This document shows positions 1 through 8,001 of a DNA stretch of 64,000 nucleotides, piece by piece. Under the pieces are notes generated by a model. That model did not search any database and was not told where the DNA came from. It saw nothing but the letters and a program-made list of their open reading frames with translations. The translations under genes and the position numbers were made by a program. The stretch lies in the NCBI GenBank assembly GCA_964387685.1, contig CAYLXK010000003.1, positions 186,001-250,000 of the forward strand. Reading direction: 5' to 3'. Position 1 is the stretch's first letter; every line of letters begins with the position of its first letter. This DNA is from Bryobacter sp964387685 (GTDB taxonomy: Bacteria; Acidobacteriota; Terriglobia; Bryobacterales; Bryobacteraceae).

Positions 1-258
1 GACTCTCGCTCCCGCGGCGGAAAACTCGTTTGCCTTTCCCACAAACTCTTTCACCTGCCGATTGCAAAGTGGACACTGGTAGCCGGGAAACCCACGCAAG
101 ACCACAAGCACGACCGGGCTCTCCGCCGTGGCGCTAGAAAGGCGAAGGCGATCCCCTGTCAGAGTTTGCAGCTCAAAGTCGGGTGCCTTCTGGCCCTTTT
201 CAGGCGGTACGAAGGTCAAAACGGATAAGGAAAGGAGTGCGGGCAAGAGTTTGATCAT
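1..258 (-). CDS. AhpC/TSA-like (peroxiredoxin-like) redoxin, partial
   Basis: The N-terminal 86 codons of a gene that runs off the left edge of the window, read on the minus strand from an ATG at 258. A short hydrophobic N-terminus (residues 1-17) looks like a signal peptide. Residues 22-40 (KAPDFELQTLTGDRLRL) match the entry strand of AhpC/TSA and thioredoxin-fold redoxins. The segment GFPGYQCPLCNRQ around residues 56-68 carries a CPLC dithiol at the position expected for the redox-active cysteines of this fold. It probably reduces peroxides or protein thiols outside the cytoplasm. The C-terminal half is absent, so subfamily and substrate cannot be decided. Confidence 0.75.
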   Translation of the reverse strand, partial: MIKLLPALLSLSVLTFVPPEKGQKAPDFELQTLTGDRLRLSSATAESPVVLVVLRGFPGYQCPLCNRQVKEFVGKANEFSAAGARV

Positions 259-354
259 CAAAATTCAATTCTCGTTGGGGGGCAATTGGGTTACGGTAAG
301 CGCCGCGCCGTGATGGATTTTTTTAGGTGCCTCGCTCTGCTTCGCAAATAGCCA

Positions 355-360
355 TATACT
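355..360 (+). promoter_or_regulatory. Candidate -10 box for the B12-binding domain gene
   Basis: TATACT lies 14 nt upstream of the TTG start at 375, in the divergent gap between the redoxin and the mutase-domain gene. A start site about 7 nt downstream would leave a leader of only about 8 nt with no Shine-Dalgarno. No convincing -35 box is visible, so this is a guess from position and sequence. Confidence 0.35.
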
Positions 361-374
361 AGAGACGTCTGGCC

Positions 375-785
375 TTGAACCGTATCCGCGTTTTGGTGGC
401 GAAGCCTGGCCTCGATGGACATGATCGAGGAGCGAAAGTTATTGCCCGCGCACTGCGAGACGCTGGCATGGAAGTCATCTATACCGGCCTCCGCCAAACT
501 CCGGAAATGATCGTCAATGCCGCGCGAGATGAAGATGTCCAGGTTATTGGACTTTCCATCCTGTCCGGAGCTCATATGGCGATCGTTCCCAAAGTTTTGT
601 CGCTAATGCGCGAACTCGGGTTGACAGACACTTTGCTTGTGGTGGGTGGCATCGTCCCGGAAGATGACGCCAAGCAACTCGAGCAAATGGGAGTGGCGGC
701 GGTCTTTCAGCCTGGCAGCAGTCTTGAGACCGTAGTGAACTTTATCCGCGGTGCGGTCAAATTTCCCGCCGAAGCCGCTCATTGA
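375..785 (+). CDS. Methylmalonyl-CoA mutase C-terminal (B12-binding) domain protein
   Basis: A 136-residue stand-alone cobalamin-binding domain of the kind that forms the C-terminal part or small subunit of methylmalonyl-CoA-type mutases. The B12 signature is complete: DGHDRG at residues 14-19 (D-x-H-x-x-G, with His16 as the cobalt ligand), S-I-L at 61-63, and a GG pair at 91-92. Length matches split-type mutase subunits. The start is TTG at 375; no ATG fits the family start. No catalytic mutase subunit, epimerase or MeaB chaperone lies next to it, so its partner must be encoded elsewhere. The exact acyl-CoA substrate (methylmalonyl, isobutyryl or other) cannot be read from this domain. Confidence 0.88.
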   Translation: MNRIRVLVAKPGLDGHDRGAKVIARALRDAGMEVIYTGLRQTPEMIVNAARDEDVQVIGLSILSGAHMAIVPKVLSLMRELGLTDTLLVVGGIVPEDDAKQLEQMGVAAVFQPGSSLETVVNFIRGAVKFPAEAAH

Positions 786-822
786 AATCCGGCTTCACAA
801 TTGAAAATTCAAGAGGAGAGTA

Positions 823-2421
823 ATGCCTCTACAGGACAAACTCAACATTGCGGTGTTCGTCGATTATGACAACATCGAAATCGGACTGAAATCGACTCTG
901 CGGCGTGAATTTCACGTTTCGCTCTGTCTGGATGCACTAAAAGAGCGAGGCGATATTGTTGCAAAATTCGCCTACGCAAACTGGGGGCGCCAGGAAGGCG
1001 CCGCCCGACAAATGGCCGAAAACGCCGTTCAGATGGTGCAACGCCTGCCTAGCCCCCGGGGCGACAAAAATGGCGGCGATATCAATCTGGCACTCGATGC
1101 GCTCGAGATGGCCTTCACCCACACCCACGTCAACGCTTTCGCCATCATCAGCGGCGACTCCGACTTCATTCCGCTTGTAAACAAGCTGAAGGAATACGGC
1201 AAGACGGTGTATGTGGTGGGCGGCAAGGCGTTCACGTCGACTATTCTGCAGGCCAACTGCCACGAATTTGTGGCTTATGAGAATCTGCTGCTCGATCAAG
1301 CGGCCCGTATGGATGGCGGCGAAAATGGCCCCCACATGGAGCAGTTGACGCGCGAGTTACAAGACGTGATGAGCCGGCCCGACGGTGGCCGGCAAGATCG
1401 TTGGGATCGCAATCGCGACGACCGTCCCCGCGACGGCGGAATGCGCGATCAGGGCCGGGACGACCGCCCGCGGGACTCTGTCAGGGACGGCGTGGTTCGA
1501 GACGGTGTGGCTCGAGACGGCGCACCTCGGGACATGGGTCCACGAGAAGACCGCTGGGCCGATCGAAGGGGACGGCGCCGCGAGGAGCGGGATCGCCGCC
1601 GCGAAGAACGCCAAGGACGTCGCGATGGCGGTCCCATGCTACCGGGAGGCCAGCCCGGCATTGGCGGCCCCGTTTCCAATGAGCCCCGGGTTACGTTGGA
1701 GGTCAACGCCGCGCTCCCGCTCGTCGAGCGCTCCCTGCAAACCCTCGAGCGCCGCGGCGTCCAGGCCCAGTTGGGGCTGCTGAAGAGCACCATGATGCAG
1801 CTGGATCCTACCTTTCACGAGCGAGGCTTTGGCGCTTCGAGCTTTTCGGATTTCATCGACAAGCTGAAGAAAGCCGAGTTGATCGAAGTGCATGGTTCGG
1901 GCGGCAAGTTGATCATCGAGCGCAAGGGCGGTGCCAACGCAAAGCCTCTGCCGGAACCCGACGAAGCACTTCCGCTGTTGCGCGATGCGCTCGAAGCCCA
2001 TCGCTATGAGATGGAAATGGGCGATGGCGTCGATGCCTCCGAGTTAAATCAGTGGATCGTGGACGAACATGCCAGCTTCGACGCCAAGCATTTCGGATTT
2101 CTCGGCTTCCGGGAGTTCTTAAACTTCGCGCAGGACCGCGGCGTGGCCAAGCTGAAGATGGATGAAGAGCGCGGCATGGTGGTCTACCTCGGCCGTGAGT
2201 TTTTCCCCCCTCCCGCGCCTCCCGAGCCGAAGGAAGAGGAATTCTACTCCGAGTACGACGAAGTCCAACCGTACGTGGAAGGCCAGCCCAGCATCCTGGA
2301 GCCGAACCCCCCACCCGCCAAGCCCAAGAAGGCGTCGCGGCCACGCAAGGCCCCGGCCAAGAAAGACAGTGGGCCTAAGCCCTCTGGCGGCCGCACGCGC
2401 AAACGGAAGATCGACGGATGA
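823..2421 (+). CDS. NYN-domain RNase with two OST-HTH (LOTUS) domains
   Basis: A 532-residue predicted RNA-processing protein. Residues 8-157 form an NYN (PIN-like, LabA/DUF88) nuclease domain with VFVDYDN at 11-17, GGDINLALD at 84-92 and the acidic motif SGDSDF at 110-115, which supply the metal-binding aspartates. Residues about 186-270 are a low-complexity linker very rich in Arg, Asp and Gly, with repeated RDG units. Two OST-HTH/LOTUS-type winged helices follow (about 294-368 and 382-460), a fold known to bind RNA. The last 40 residues are Lys/Arg/Pro-rich. Start: ATG preceded by AGAGGAGAG. The ridA start codon overlaps its stop (ATGA), so the two are translationally coupled. The RNA substrate is unknown. 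Confidence 0.85.
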   Translation: MPLQDKLNIAVFVDYDNIEIGLKSTLRREFHVSLCLDALKERGDIVAKFAYANWGRQEGAARQMAENAVQMVQRLPSPRGDKNGGDINLALDALEMAFTHTHVNAFAIISGDSDFIPLVNKLKEYGKTVYVVGGKAFTSTILQANCHEFVAYENLLLDQAARMDGGENGPHMEQLTRELQDVMSRPDGGRQDRWDRNRDDRPRDGGMRDQGRDDRPRDSVRDGVVRDGVARDGAPRDMGPREDRWADRRGRRREERDRRREERQGRRDGGPMLPGGQPGIGGPVSNEPRVTLEVNAALPLVERSLQTLERRGVQAQLGLLKSTMMQLDPTFHERGFGASSFSDFIDKLKKAELIEVHGSGGKLIIERKGGANAKPLPEPDEALPLLRDALEAHRYEMEMGDGVDASELNQWIVDEHASFDAKHFGFLGFREFLNFAQDRGVAKLKMDEERGMVVYLGREFFPPPAPPEPKEEEFYSEYDEVQPYVEGQPSILEPNPPPAKPKKASRPRKAPAKKDSGPKPSGGRTRKRKIDG

Positions 2422-2801
2422 TCGAACGTATCTTTCCCCCCGGGGCGGTCACGCCCCGGGGGCCCTACTCCCCAGCTGTCAAAGCCGGTGGATTTGTCTT
2501 TGTTTCCGGCCAGATTCCCATGAATCCAGCCACCAACGAGTTTAGCTATGGCGACATCCAGCACGAGACTCGTCTGGTTCTGGAGAATATCAGCCGCATC
2601 CTTGAGGGCTGCGGCGCTACGATGCAGAACGTCGTAAAGTGCAATGTCTATCTCGCCGATGAGCGGGACTTCCACCCCATGAACGAGGTCTACGTCAGTT
2701 TTTTTGGCGACAGCAGACCCGCGCGCACCACGGTGGGCTGTCGCTTTGCGAATCCCAACATGAAGGTGGAGATCGATTGCATCGCCTACTTGGGCGAATA
2801 A
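2418..2801 (+). CDS. RidA family reactive intermediate/imine deaminase
   Basis: A 127-residue RidA (YjgF/YER057c/UK114) protein. Members hydrolyse reactive enamine/imine intermediates released by PLP enzymes and are trimeric cytosolic proteins. Visible family features are GPYSPAVKAGGFVFVSGQ near the N-terminus, the central VVKCNVYLAD strand, and PARTTVG with the conserved Arg that binds the substrate carboxylate, followed by VEIDCIA. The length is typical. The ATG lies inside the stop of the NYN/OST-HTH gene (4-bp overlap). There is no obvious functional link between the two. Confidence 0.93.
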   Translation: MIERIFPPGAVTPRGPYSPAVKAGGFVFVSGQIPMNPATNEFSYGDIQHETRLVLENISRILEGCGATMQNVVKCNVYLADERDFHPMNEVYVSFFGDSRPARTTVGCRFANPNMKVEIDCIAYLGE

Positions 2802-2805
2802 GACT

Positions 2806-3260
2806 CTAAAGGAAGCGTCCGAGTAGGCTTGGCTTCCGCGTATTATTCGGATTGAGCCGGGATGCCAGGTTCTGGATTTCCTGCACATCTTCTTCTCAAG
2901 CGAAGAATCGCTTCGGCAGATTGACGGTGCAAGACAACGAGACGTAGAGCAAGAACATACTGGCCGTCTTGGCGATTTCGTGGATCGTCTTCCACCGCAG
3001 TTCGAATTGACGGCTGGAAAAGATTTCCCTTAAACCCTCGCTGCCGATCGTGTACACAGCCATTTCCTAGAACCAGTGTTGGCCAAAGGCAGATCGCGGC
3101 GATGCGGAAGAGCAGCTTCTCCAGCGCGTCCCCTTCGGCTCGATGGGATTATTCCGGTGCCAGAAGAACGCTAGGGTCGCAGCGGCAGCGGCGATAAGGG
3201 TGATGGGTAGAATCTCATACCAGCTCCGGCGCAGCGTCTGGAAATAGGGAAAGCGGCGCG
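2806..3260 (-). pseudogene. Decayed YcxB-like membrane protein gene
   Basis: This gap has no intact gene, but the minus strand carries remnants of a YcxB-like protein. Going 3260 to 2806 there is a first hydrophobic helix (LPITLIAAAAATLAFFWH), then a second (LLFRIAAICLWPTLVLG) in a different frame, then in the first frame again a soluble part (VYTIGSEGLREIFSS... FELRWKTIHEIAKT... LPKRFFA) that resembles the YcxB C-terminal domain. This is cut by TGA at 2896-2898, after which the same frame continues with EEDVQEIQNLASRL to a TAG at 2806. Other in-frame stops lie at 3262-3264 (TAA) and 3067-3069 (TAG). At least two frameshifts and one nonsense change are needed to restore it. The family call is by eye from the motif pattern. 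Confidence 0.55.
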
Positions 3261-3339
3261 CTTATGGGAGCGTTTTTCGTCCTTGAATATTCAGGGCCCG
3301 GGCTCGATCTAGATTAGCTTAGGAGCGTAGTTCGAAAAG

Positions 3340-5736
3340 CTAGCGAAGCTCTGCAATTGTTGCGCCCGTGCCGCCCTCGGCCGGTGTCGCTCCATAGTGC
3401 CGCGACACGTGCGGGTGCTTGGCCAGCATCTCGTTGATCGCCCGCTTCAAAACTCCGTAGCCATGCCCATGAATGATACGGACGCGCGCTATGGAGGCCA
3501 AGGACGCCTTATCCAGGAATCGATCCACGTTATCCAGAGCCTCCCCGGATGTTTGCCCGATCACATTGATTTCCTTGGTGGGCAGATCCCAAGTTGGTCC
3601 GGGTTCGAAACGCACATTGGCGGGCAGCTTCTTGGCCGCTGCCGCCTCCGTCAGTACCTCCAAAACTTCGTCCCGCGCTACCTGCATTTTCATGAAGCCG
3701 GCTTGTACCTCGATGCGGCCGTTGTCGAGGATCCGCAAAACCTGCGCCGCTTCCCGCACGCCGTCTAGCTTTACTTTTACGCCCGGTGCCAAGGCAGGTT
3801 CAGCCTTCTTGGTCTGGCCTTCCGCCCGTACCGCATCCGCGACTTCGGCTTGGAACTCGCGCTTAAACTTCGAGGCCTTCAATTGCGCTTGCTCGGCGGC
3901 TTTTTTAGAGTCCGCACTCTGCCGGATATTCTCAATCGTAAGCCTGGAGTTCTGTTCAAAGCTCGCCATGAGCTTCGCCATTTTCGATTCGAAATCCCGC
4001 ACCCGTTGCGCTTCTTTCTTCTCGAATCGTTCGGCGAGTTCCTTCTCGCGAGCTTCCAGTGCGGCGCCACGCGCGCGCCAATCCTCCTCCATGCGCTTGG
4101 CTTCTTCCAGCTTGGTGTGCAGTTCATTGAGGAAGCGGGTGATGTCTTGTTCCCGCGTCGTCATGGCTTGGCGAGCGCGTTCGATCACCTCGGGTAGGAT
4201 TCCGAATCGCGCGGCAGTGTCTAAGCCTGCGCTCTTTCCCGGGGCGCCGACACGCAGTTCGAAGGTGGGCAGCAAGGTTTCCTCGTCGAAACCCATCGAA
4301 GCACTCATCACGCCGTCATGATTGACGCCGTAGATCTTGAGCGCCAGCAGGTGAGTCGAGGCCAGGGTGAAGCTGCCGTCCCGATGAAAGCGGTCCACCA
4401 CGGCCACGCCCAGCGCGCCACCCTCTTCAGGGTCCGTAGCGCGGCCAATCTCGTCGAGAATCACAAGCGAATCCGGCGTCACCCGGTCCAGGAGTTCGGC
4501 GATGTGGCGCACGTGCGAACTGAAGCTGGATAGGCTTTGTTCGATGGATTGGTTATCGCCGATGTCCGCCAGGATTTGATCGTAGATCGGGAATACGGCC
4601 TCCGCCGCCGGGACGGGTAGCGCACTTTGCGCCATCAGGGCGGCCAAGCCAACCGTCTTCATCGCAACGGTCTTGCCTCCTGTATTGGGGCCGCTGATCA
4701 GCAGCGTCCGCACATGCTGGTCGAGTTCTAAGGTCAGAGGCACCACGCTGCCGCGCTTTTTTCGCATCACGTCTTCGAGCAGCGGATGCCGCGCGGCCTT
4801 CAGCCAAAGCCGACGCGCGGCGTCAGGCGAGAATTGCGGTATCTGGCAACGAAACTCCGCGCCAAAGCGAGCCTTGGCGAACACGAATTCCAGCACGCCC
4901 AGCGTCTCTACGGCAACCTTGATCTCGGCATGCTGCTCCCGCATTTGGGCGGTGAGCTCACGCAGGATGCGGTGGCACTCCCTCATCTCCTCTTCCAGCA
5001 GTCGCACCAAGTCGTTGTTTAGTTGGATCGTCTCAAGCGGTTCGACAAACAGCGTCTGGCCGCTGCCGCTGGCCCCGTGCACCACGCCTGGAACCCGCCC
5101 TTTGAAATTCGTCGCCACGGGCACCACAAAACGTTCGCCGCGCATGGTGACGTACTCGTCCTGCAACACCCCGTCGTCCCGGTGCGAGCGCATAAAACGC
5201 TCCAGCGAGTTTTGGATATGTTCTTTCTGGCGTCCTAAGTCTTGGCGCAAGCGCTTCAGCGCTACGCTGGCGTCGTCGGCCAGACTACCGTCCGGAAGTA
5301 TCTTCCCGTCCAAAACCCGAAGGAGCGGACGAAAATCGGCGATCTTGCTGGCTTTCTCCCACAGAAGCGGAAATCGGTGTACGCTCCCGCCCAGGCCCGC
5401 TCGGAATTCGGTTGCCCGTTCAATCCACTTGCGCACGGCCAGAATCTCGATGCCTTCGAGCACGGCGCCTTCAATTCTGACCTTTTCCACGGGCTGCGTT
5501 ACGTCCTCCAAATCGCTGAAGCGCAGCTTAGGAAGCCCGTCCTCTCCATCCCCGTCCGTCAGGTATTCCAACGCTTCCCGCACTTCGGCCAGCTTTCCCT
5601 CAAGCCAGCCTCGGTCCGTCGATGGCGCCATCGCCTCCAACTCCCGCAATCCGGCGGCAGAGTAGACATGCCGCCTTAAGAGGGCTCGCAGGCCCTCATA
5701 GTCCAATAAATCGGCGCTCCAGTGTTGTTCCGGCAC
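3340..5736 (-). CDS. mutS2: Endonuclease MutS2
   Basis: A 798-residue MutS2 protein, which acts on branched DNA and, in some bacteria, on collided ribosomes. It lacks the mismatch-recognition domain of MutS. The ATPase core has Walker A GPNTGGKT at residues 349-356 and Walker B VILDEIGRAT near 430. A long charged coiled-coil stretch lies at about 530-650. The C-terminal Smr domain (about 725-798) keeps the HGHGYG motif. However, the usual LDLRG motif at the start of Smr is replaced by INVIG, which may affect nuclease activity. The start codon lies 3 nt after the stop of the upstream Nudix gene, so SMP-30, Nudix and mutS2 are probably co-transcribed. Confidence 0.95.
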   Translation of the reverse strand: MPEQHWSADLLDYEGLRALLRRHVYSAAGLRELEAMAPSTDRGWLEGKLAEVREALEYLTDGDGEDGLPKLRFSDLEDVTQPVEKVRIEGAVLEGIEILAVRKWIERATEFRAGLGGSVHRFPLLWEKASKIADFRPLLRVLDGKILPDGSLADDASVALKRLRQDLGRQKEHIQNSLERFMRSHRDDGVLQDEYVTMRGERFVVPVATNFKGRVPGVVHGASGSGQTLFVEPLETIQLNNDLVRLLEEEMRECHRILRELTAQMREQHAEIKVAVETLGVLEFVFAKARFGAEFRCQIPQFSPDAARRLWLKAARHPLLEDVMRKKRGSVVPLTLELDQHVRTLLISGPNTGGKTVAMKTVGLAALMAQSALPVPAAEAVFPIYDQILADIGDNQSIEQSLSSFSSHVRHIAELLDRVTPDSLVILDEIGRATDPEEGGALGVAVVDRFHRDGSFTLASTHLLALKIYGVNHDGVMSASMGFDEETLLPTFELRVGAPGKSAGLDTAARFGILPEVIERARQAMTTREQDITRFLNELHTKLEEAKRMEEDWRARGAALEAREKELAERFEKKEAQRVRDFESKMAKLMASFEQNSRLTIENIRQSADSKKAAEQAQLKASKFKREFQAEVADAVRAEGQTKKAEPALAPGVKVKLDGVREAAQVLRILDNGRIEVQAGFMKMQVARDEVLEVLTEAAAAKKLPANVRFEPGPTWDLPTKEINVIGQTSGEALDNVDRFLDKASLASIARVRIIHGHGYGVLKRAINEMLAKHPHVSRHYGATPAEGGTGATIAELR

Positions 5737-5739
5737 AGC

Positions 5740-6168
5740 TTAATCGACCCAGTGCTTAAGAATTACTTCCAGTGTGCCACTGGTTAGCTGCACTTCGGTC
5801 AAGTCTTCCCGGCAAAACCAGCGCACGTCGCTCGCGTCGCTTCCTGCGTGCATCTCCCCGCCGGCCCGGCTGCAAATCCAGTCGATCACGACGTAGTGGT
5901 ATTCGACCTGGCCCTCTTCATCGTAGAGAACCCGATCAAAGACCTCGGCTAGGCGATCAATTTTCAGTTCAAGGCCTGTCTCCTCAAGTACCTCCCGGAG
6001 CAATGCCGCCTCTGCTTTTTCTCCCAACTCAATGGCCCCGCCGGGTAGGCTCCACCAGCCTTTGAGCGGCTCGTTGCCCCGCTGTATCAGGAGCACTCTT
6101 CCAGTTTCATAGATCAGGGCGCCAACGCCGACGATTGGGCGGGGTGGATAGCGACGGCTACTGCTCAC
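5740..6168 (-). CDS. Nudix (MutT-like) hydrolase
   Basis: A 142-residue Nudix hydrolase. The Nudix box begins at the GG near residue 43 and contains the REVLEETGLEL core (G-x5-E-x7-REUxEExGU), which binds the catalytic magnesium. Such enzymes cleave nucleoside diphosphates linked to another group. The substrate (oxidised dNTP, ADP-ribose or other) cannot be read. It sits between SMP-30, overlapping by 11 bp, and mutS2, with a 3-nt gap. Co-location with a DNA-processing ATPase fits nucleotide-pool cleaning, but that is inference. Confidence 0.9.
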   Translation of the reverse strand: MSSSRRYPPRPIVGVGALIYETGRVLLIQRGNEPLKGWWSLPGGAIELGEKAEAALLREVLEETGLELKIDRLAEVFDRVLYDEEGQVEYHYVVIDWICSRAGGEMHAGSDASDVRWFCREDLTEVQLTSGTLEVILKHWVD

Positions 6169-7045
6169 TGCGAAAGCCGGCTCCCCCTGTTTTTACTCGT
6201 GTCCGATAAAGGCTGGTTTTCGCCGTGACATACAATGTCAGGCCATCTGGGTCTCCGAAAGCCACGTTTGAAGGTTTCTCCGCCAGAACAAGACGATGGA
6301 TAGGCTGCCCACTGGGCGAGTAAACCTGCAGGCTTCCCTCCGCGACATAAAGATTACCTTTCTCGTCGGTTTCAATTCCTGCCGGCACTCCCTCGGTCTT
6401 GTTCACCAGTACCCGCTCTCCCGACGCTTTGCCGCGACCGTCAAGATCGTAGGCGTAGACCTTGCGTTCGTCGGAATTGGTCACATAGAGAATTCGTCCG
6501 TTCGGTGCCAAAGTGATGCCATTTGGGCGTCCCTTGGGCTTGGCGATCACTTCCAATTCCCCTTTCGGCGTCAAGTGAAAGATTCCATGAAAATCGAGTT
6601 CCTTTGCTTCGGTCTGCATCCCGAAGGCGGGATCCGTGAAGTAGATATGGCCGTCCTTGCGCACCACCAGATCGTTGGGGGCGTTTAGTCGCTTTCCTTC
6701 AAATCGCTCGGCCAGAACTTCAACGTCTTTATCCTGTCCCACCGGTACCCGAATGAGGCGACGGCCTCTGCTCTCCGCTATCAGAAGCCGATTCTCGGAG
6801 TCAATGGCCAATCCGCTGGGTCCTGCCAAGCCCTCGCGATACAGGCTCACACCCTTTCCCGGCACGAATATCTGCACGCTGCCGCTGGCGACGTCCGTGA
6901 AGATAAGGCCATTTAGCGTTTTGCTCCACGCTGGACCGTCCGTGAAACGCAGATTGGCTGCGTTCTTCTCAAACTGAATTTCGCTAAAGTCCTGAGCGAA
7001 TGCCGCGAGCGCCCATACAACGGCCACGATTCTTCCGCATCCCAT
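6158..7045 (-). CDS. SMP-30/gluconolactonase/LRE family protein, exported
   Basis: A 295-residue six-bladed beta-propeller of the SMP-30/gluconolactonase family, which usually hydrolyses sugar lactones using a divalent metal. Family elements include FTDGPAW near the N-terminus, the metal-ligand region NAPNDLVV, and GRPNGITLAPNG, plus repeated LYVTN and LYVAEG strands. I place the start at ATG 7045, giving a 17-residue signal peptide (GRIVAVVWALAAFAQ). A longer reading upstream would run across the divergent DUF1684 gene and lacks family similarity. Export suggests a periplasmic or secreted lactonase. It leads the Nudix-mutS2 operon. Confidence 0.85.
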   Translation of the reverse strand: MGCGRIVAVVWALAAFAQDFSEIQFEKNAANLRFTDGPAWSKTLNGLIFTDVASGSVQIFVPGKGVSLYREGLAGPSGLAIDSENRLLIAESRGRRLIRVPVGQDKDVEVLAERFEGKRLNAPNDLVVRKDGHIYFTDPAFGMQTEAKELDFHGIFHLTPKGELEVIAKPKGRPNGITLAPNGRILYVTNSDERKVYAYDLDGRGKASGERVLVNKTEGVPAGIETDEKGNLYVAEGSLQVYSPSGQPIHRLVLAEKPSNVAFGDPDGLTLYVTAKTSLYRTRVKTGGAGFRSEQ

Positions 7046-7090
7046 GGGCTTGATTCTACATCCGAAGAGTGAGAGATTAGAAACTACCAT

Positions 7091-7984
7091 ATGTCGATCA
7101 ACTCTAGGGTGATTCTGTTTGCCGCCGCGATCGGCATGCTGGAGGCAGCTCCCGTGGATGATGTTTACGAAAAGTCGATCACCGATTGGCGAATGAAGGT
7201 TGAGGATACTCTTAAGTCGGATACTGGGTGGCTTACGGTGGCCGGGTTGCATTGGTTAAAAAAGGGCGAGACCACCTTTGGCAGCGACCGGACCAATGGC
7301 TTCGTTTTGCCCGAAGGAAAAGCTCCTGCAAAGGCCGGGGCGCTTCAGTTTGACGGCAAACAGGTTTGGTTGGTGCCCGAACCGGGGGCTGGCGTGGTCG
7401 TTAATGGGATACCCGCCTCAAGACAGATCCTGGTTGACGACTCGGTTCCCAAGTACGATGTCGTCGTTTTGGGCGACCTTTCCTTTTTTGTCATCGTCCG
7501 CGGCGATAAAACGGGGGTGCGGCTTCGAGACAAATCGAGCAAGTACCGCAAGGAGTTCACTCATCGTTCCTGGTACCCTGTGAAGCCCGAGTACAAGGTG
7601 ACCGGCAAGTTTTTTCCGTTTGCGCAGCCAAAGAAGCTTAAAGTACCAACCGTGATCGAAGGCGTAGTCGAAGATCATGAGAGCCCGGGCGAGATTGAGT
7701 TTTCTCATGCGGGGAAGACCGAGAGAGCCCAGGTTCTGAAGGCGGGAGACAACCAGCTTTGGTTGATTTTTCGAGACAAAACCAGCGGCAAGAATACTTA
7801 TCCTGCTGGTCGCTTCCTCTACGGAGATCTAGCCCAGGACGGCACCGTCACCTTTGACTTCAATCGCGCCTACAATCCGCCCTGCGCGTTTACGCCCTTT
7901 GCAACTTGCCCTCTACCGCCCCGGCAAAACTACTTTGAGGTGGCGATCGAGGCGGGTGAACTGTCCTACCACATTGAGCCCTAA
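7091..7984 (+). CDS. DUF1684 family protein, exported
   Basis: A 297-residue protein with a signal peptide (residues 1-20, ending around LEAA). It matches the DUF1684 pattern: TGWLTVAGLHWL near residue 45, a central FHA-like beta section, then FNRAYNPPCAF and CPLPPRQNYF close to the C-terminus. Members are found in many Bacteroidetes, Acidobacteria and actinobacteria; no reaction is established for them. The conserved PPCA and CPLPP cysteines and prolines are present. It is transcribed alone, divergently from SMP-30, with 45 bp between the starts. Confidence 0.85.
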   Translation: MSINSRVILFAAAIGMLEAAPVDDVYEKSITDWRMKVEDTLKSDTGWLTVAGLHWLKKGETTFGSDRTNGFVLPEGKAPAKAGALQFDGKQVWLVPEPGAGVVVNGIPASRQILVDDSVPKYDVVVLGDLSFFVIVRGDKTGVRLRDKSSKYRKEFTHRSWYPVKPEYKVTGKFFPFAQPKKLKVPTVIEGVVEDHESPGEIEFSHAGKTERAQVLKAGDNQLWLIFRDKTSGKNTYPAGRFLYGDLAQDGTVTFDFNRAYNPPCAFTPFATCPLPPRQNYFEVAIEAGELSYHIEP

Positions 7985-8001
7985 CGTTCGCTGCCGGAAG
8001 C

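Noticed and set aside
1395..1640. Short direct repeats in the NYN gene considered as a CRISPR-like or tandem repeat array
   Set aside because: The repeats follow codon phase and encode RDG units; there are no regular spacers and no cas genes.
2896..2898. In-frame TGA in the YcxB-like remnant considered as selenocysteine
   Set aside because: There is no SECIS-like hairpin, other stops and frameshifts occur in the same gene, and family members are not selenoproteins.
3473..5665. Two long plus-strand open frames (3473-4321 and 4673-5665) opposite mutS2
   Set aside because: They are antisense to strong MutS2 motifs, rich in Ser/Arg and without family similarity; they arise from codon bias of the real gene.
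7046..7252. Longer N-terminus for the SMP-30 protein
   Set aside because: It would run through the start of the divergent DUF1684 gene and would hide a good signal peptide at the chosen ATG.
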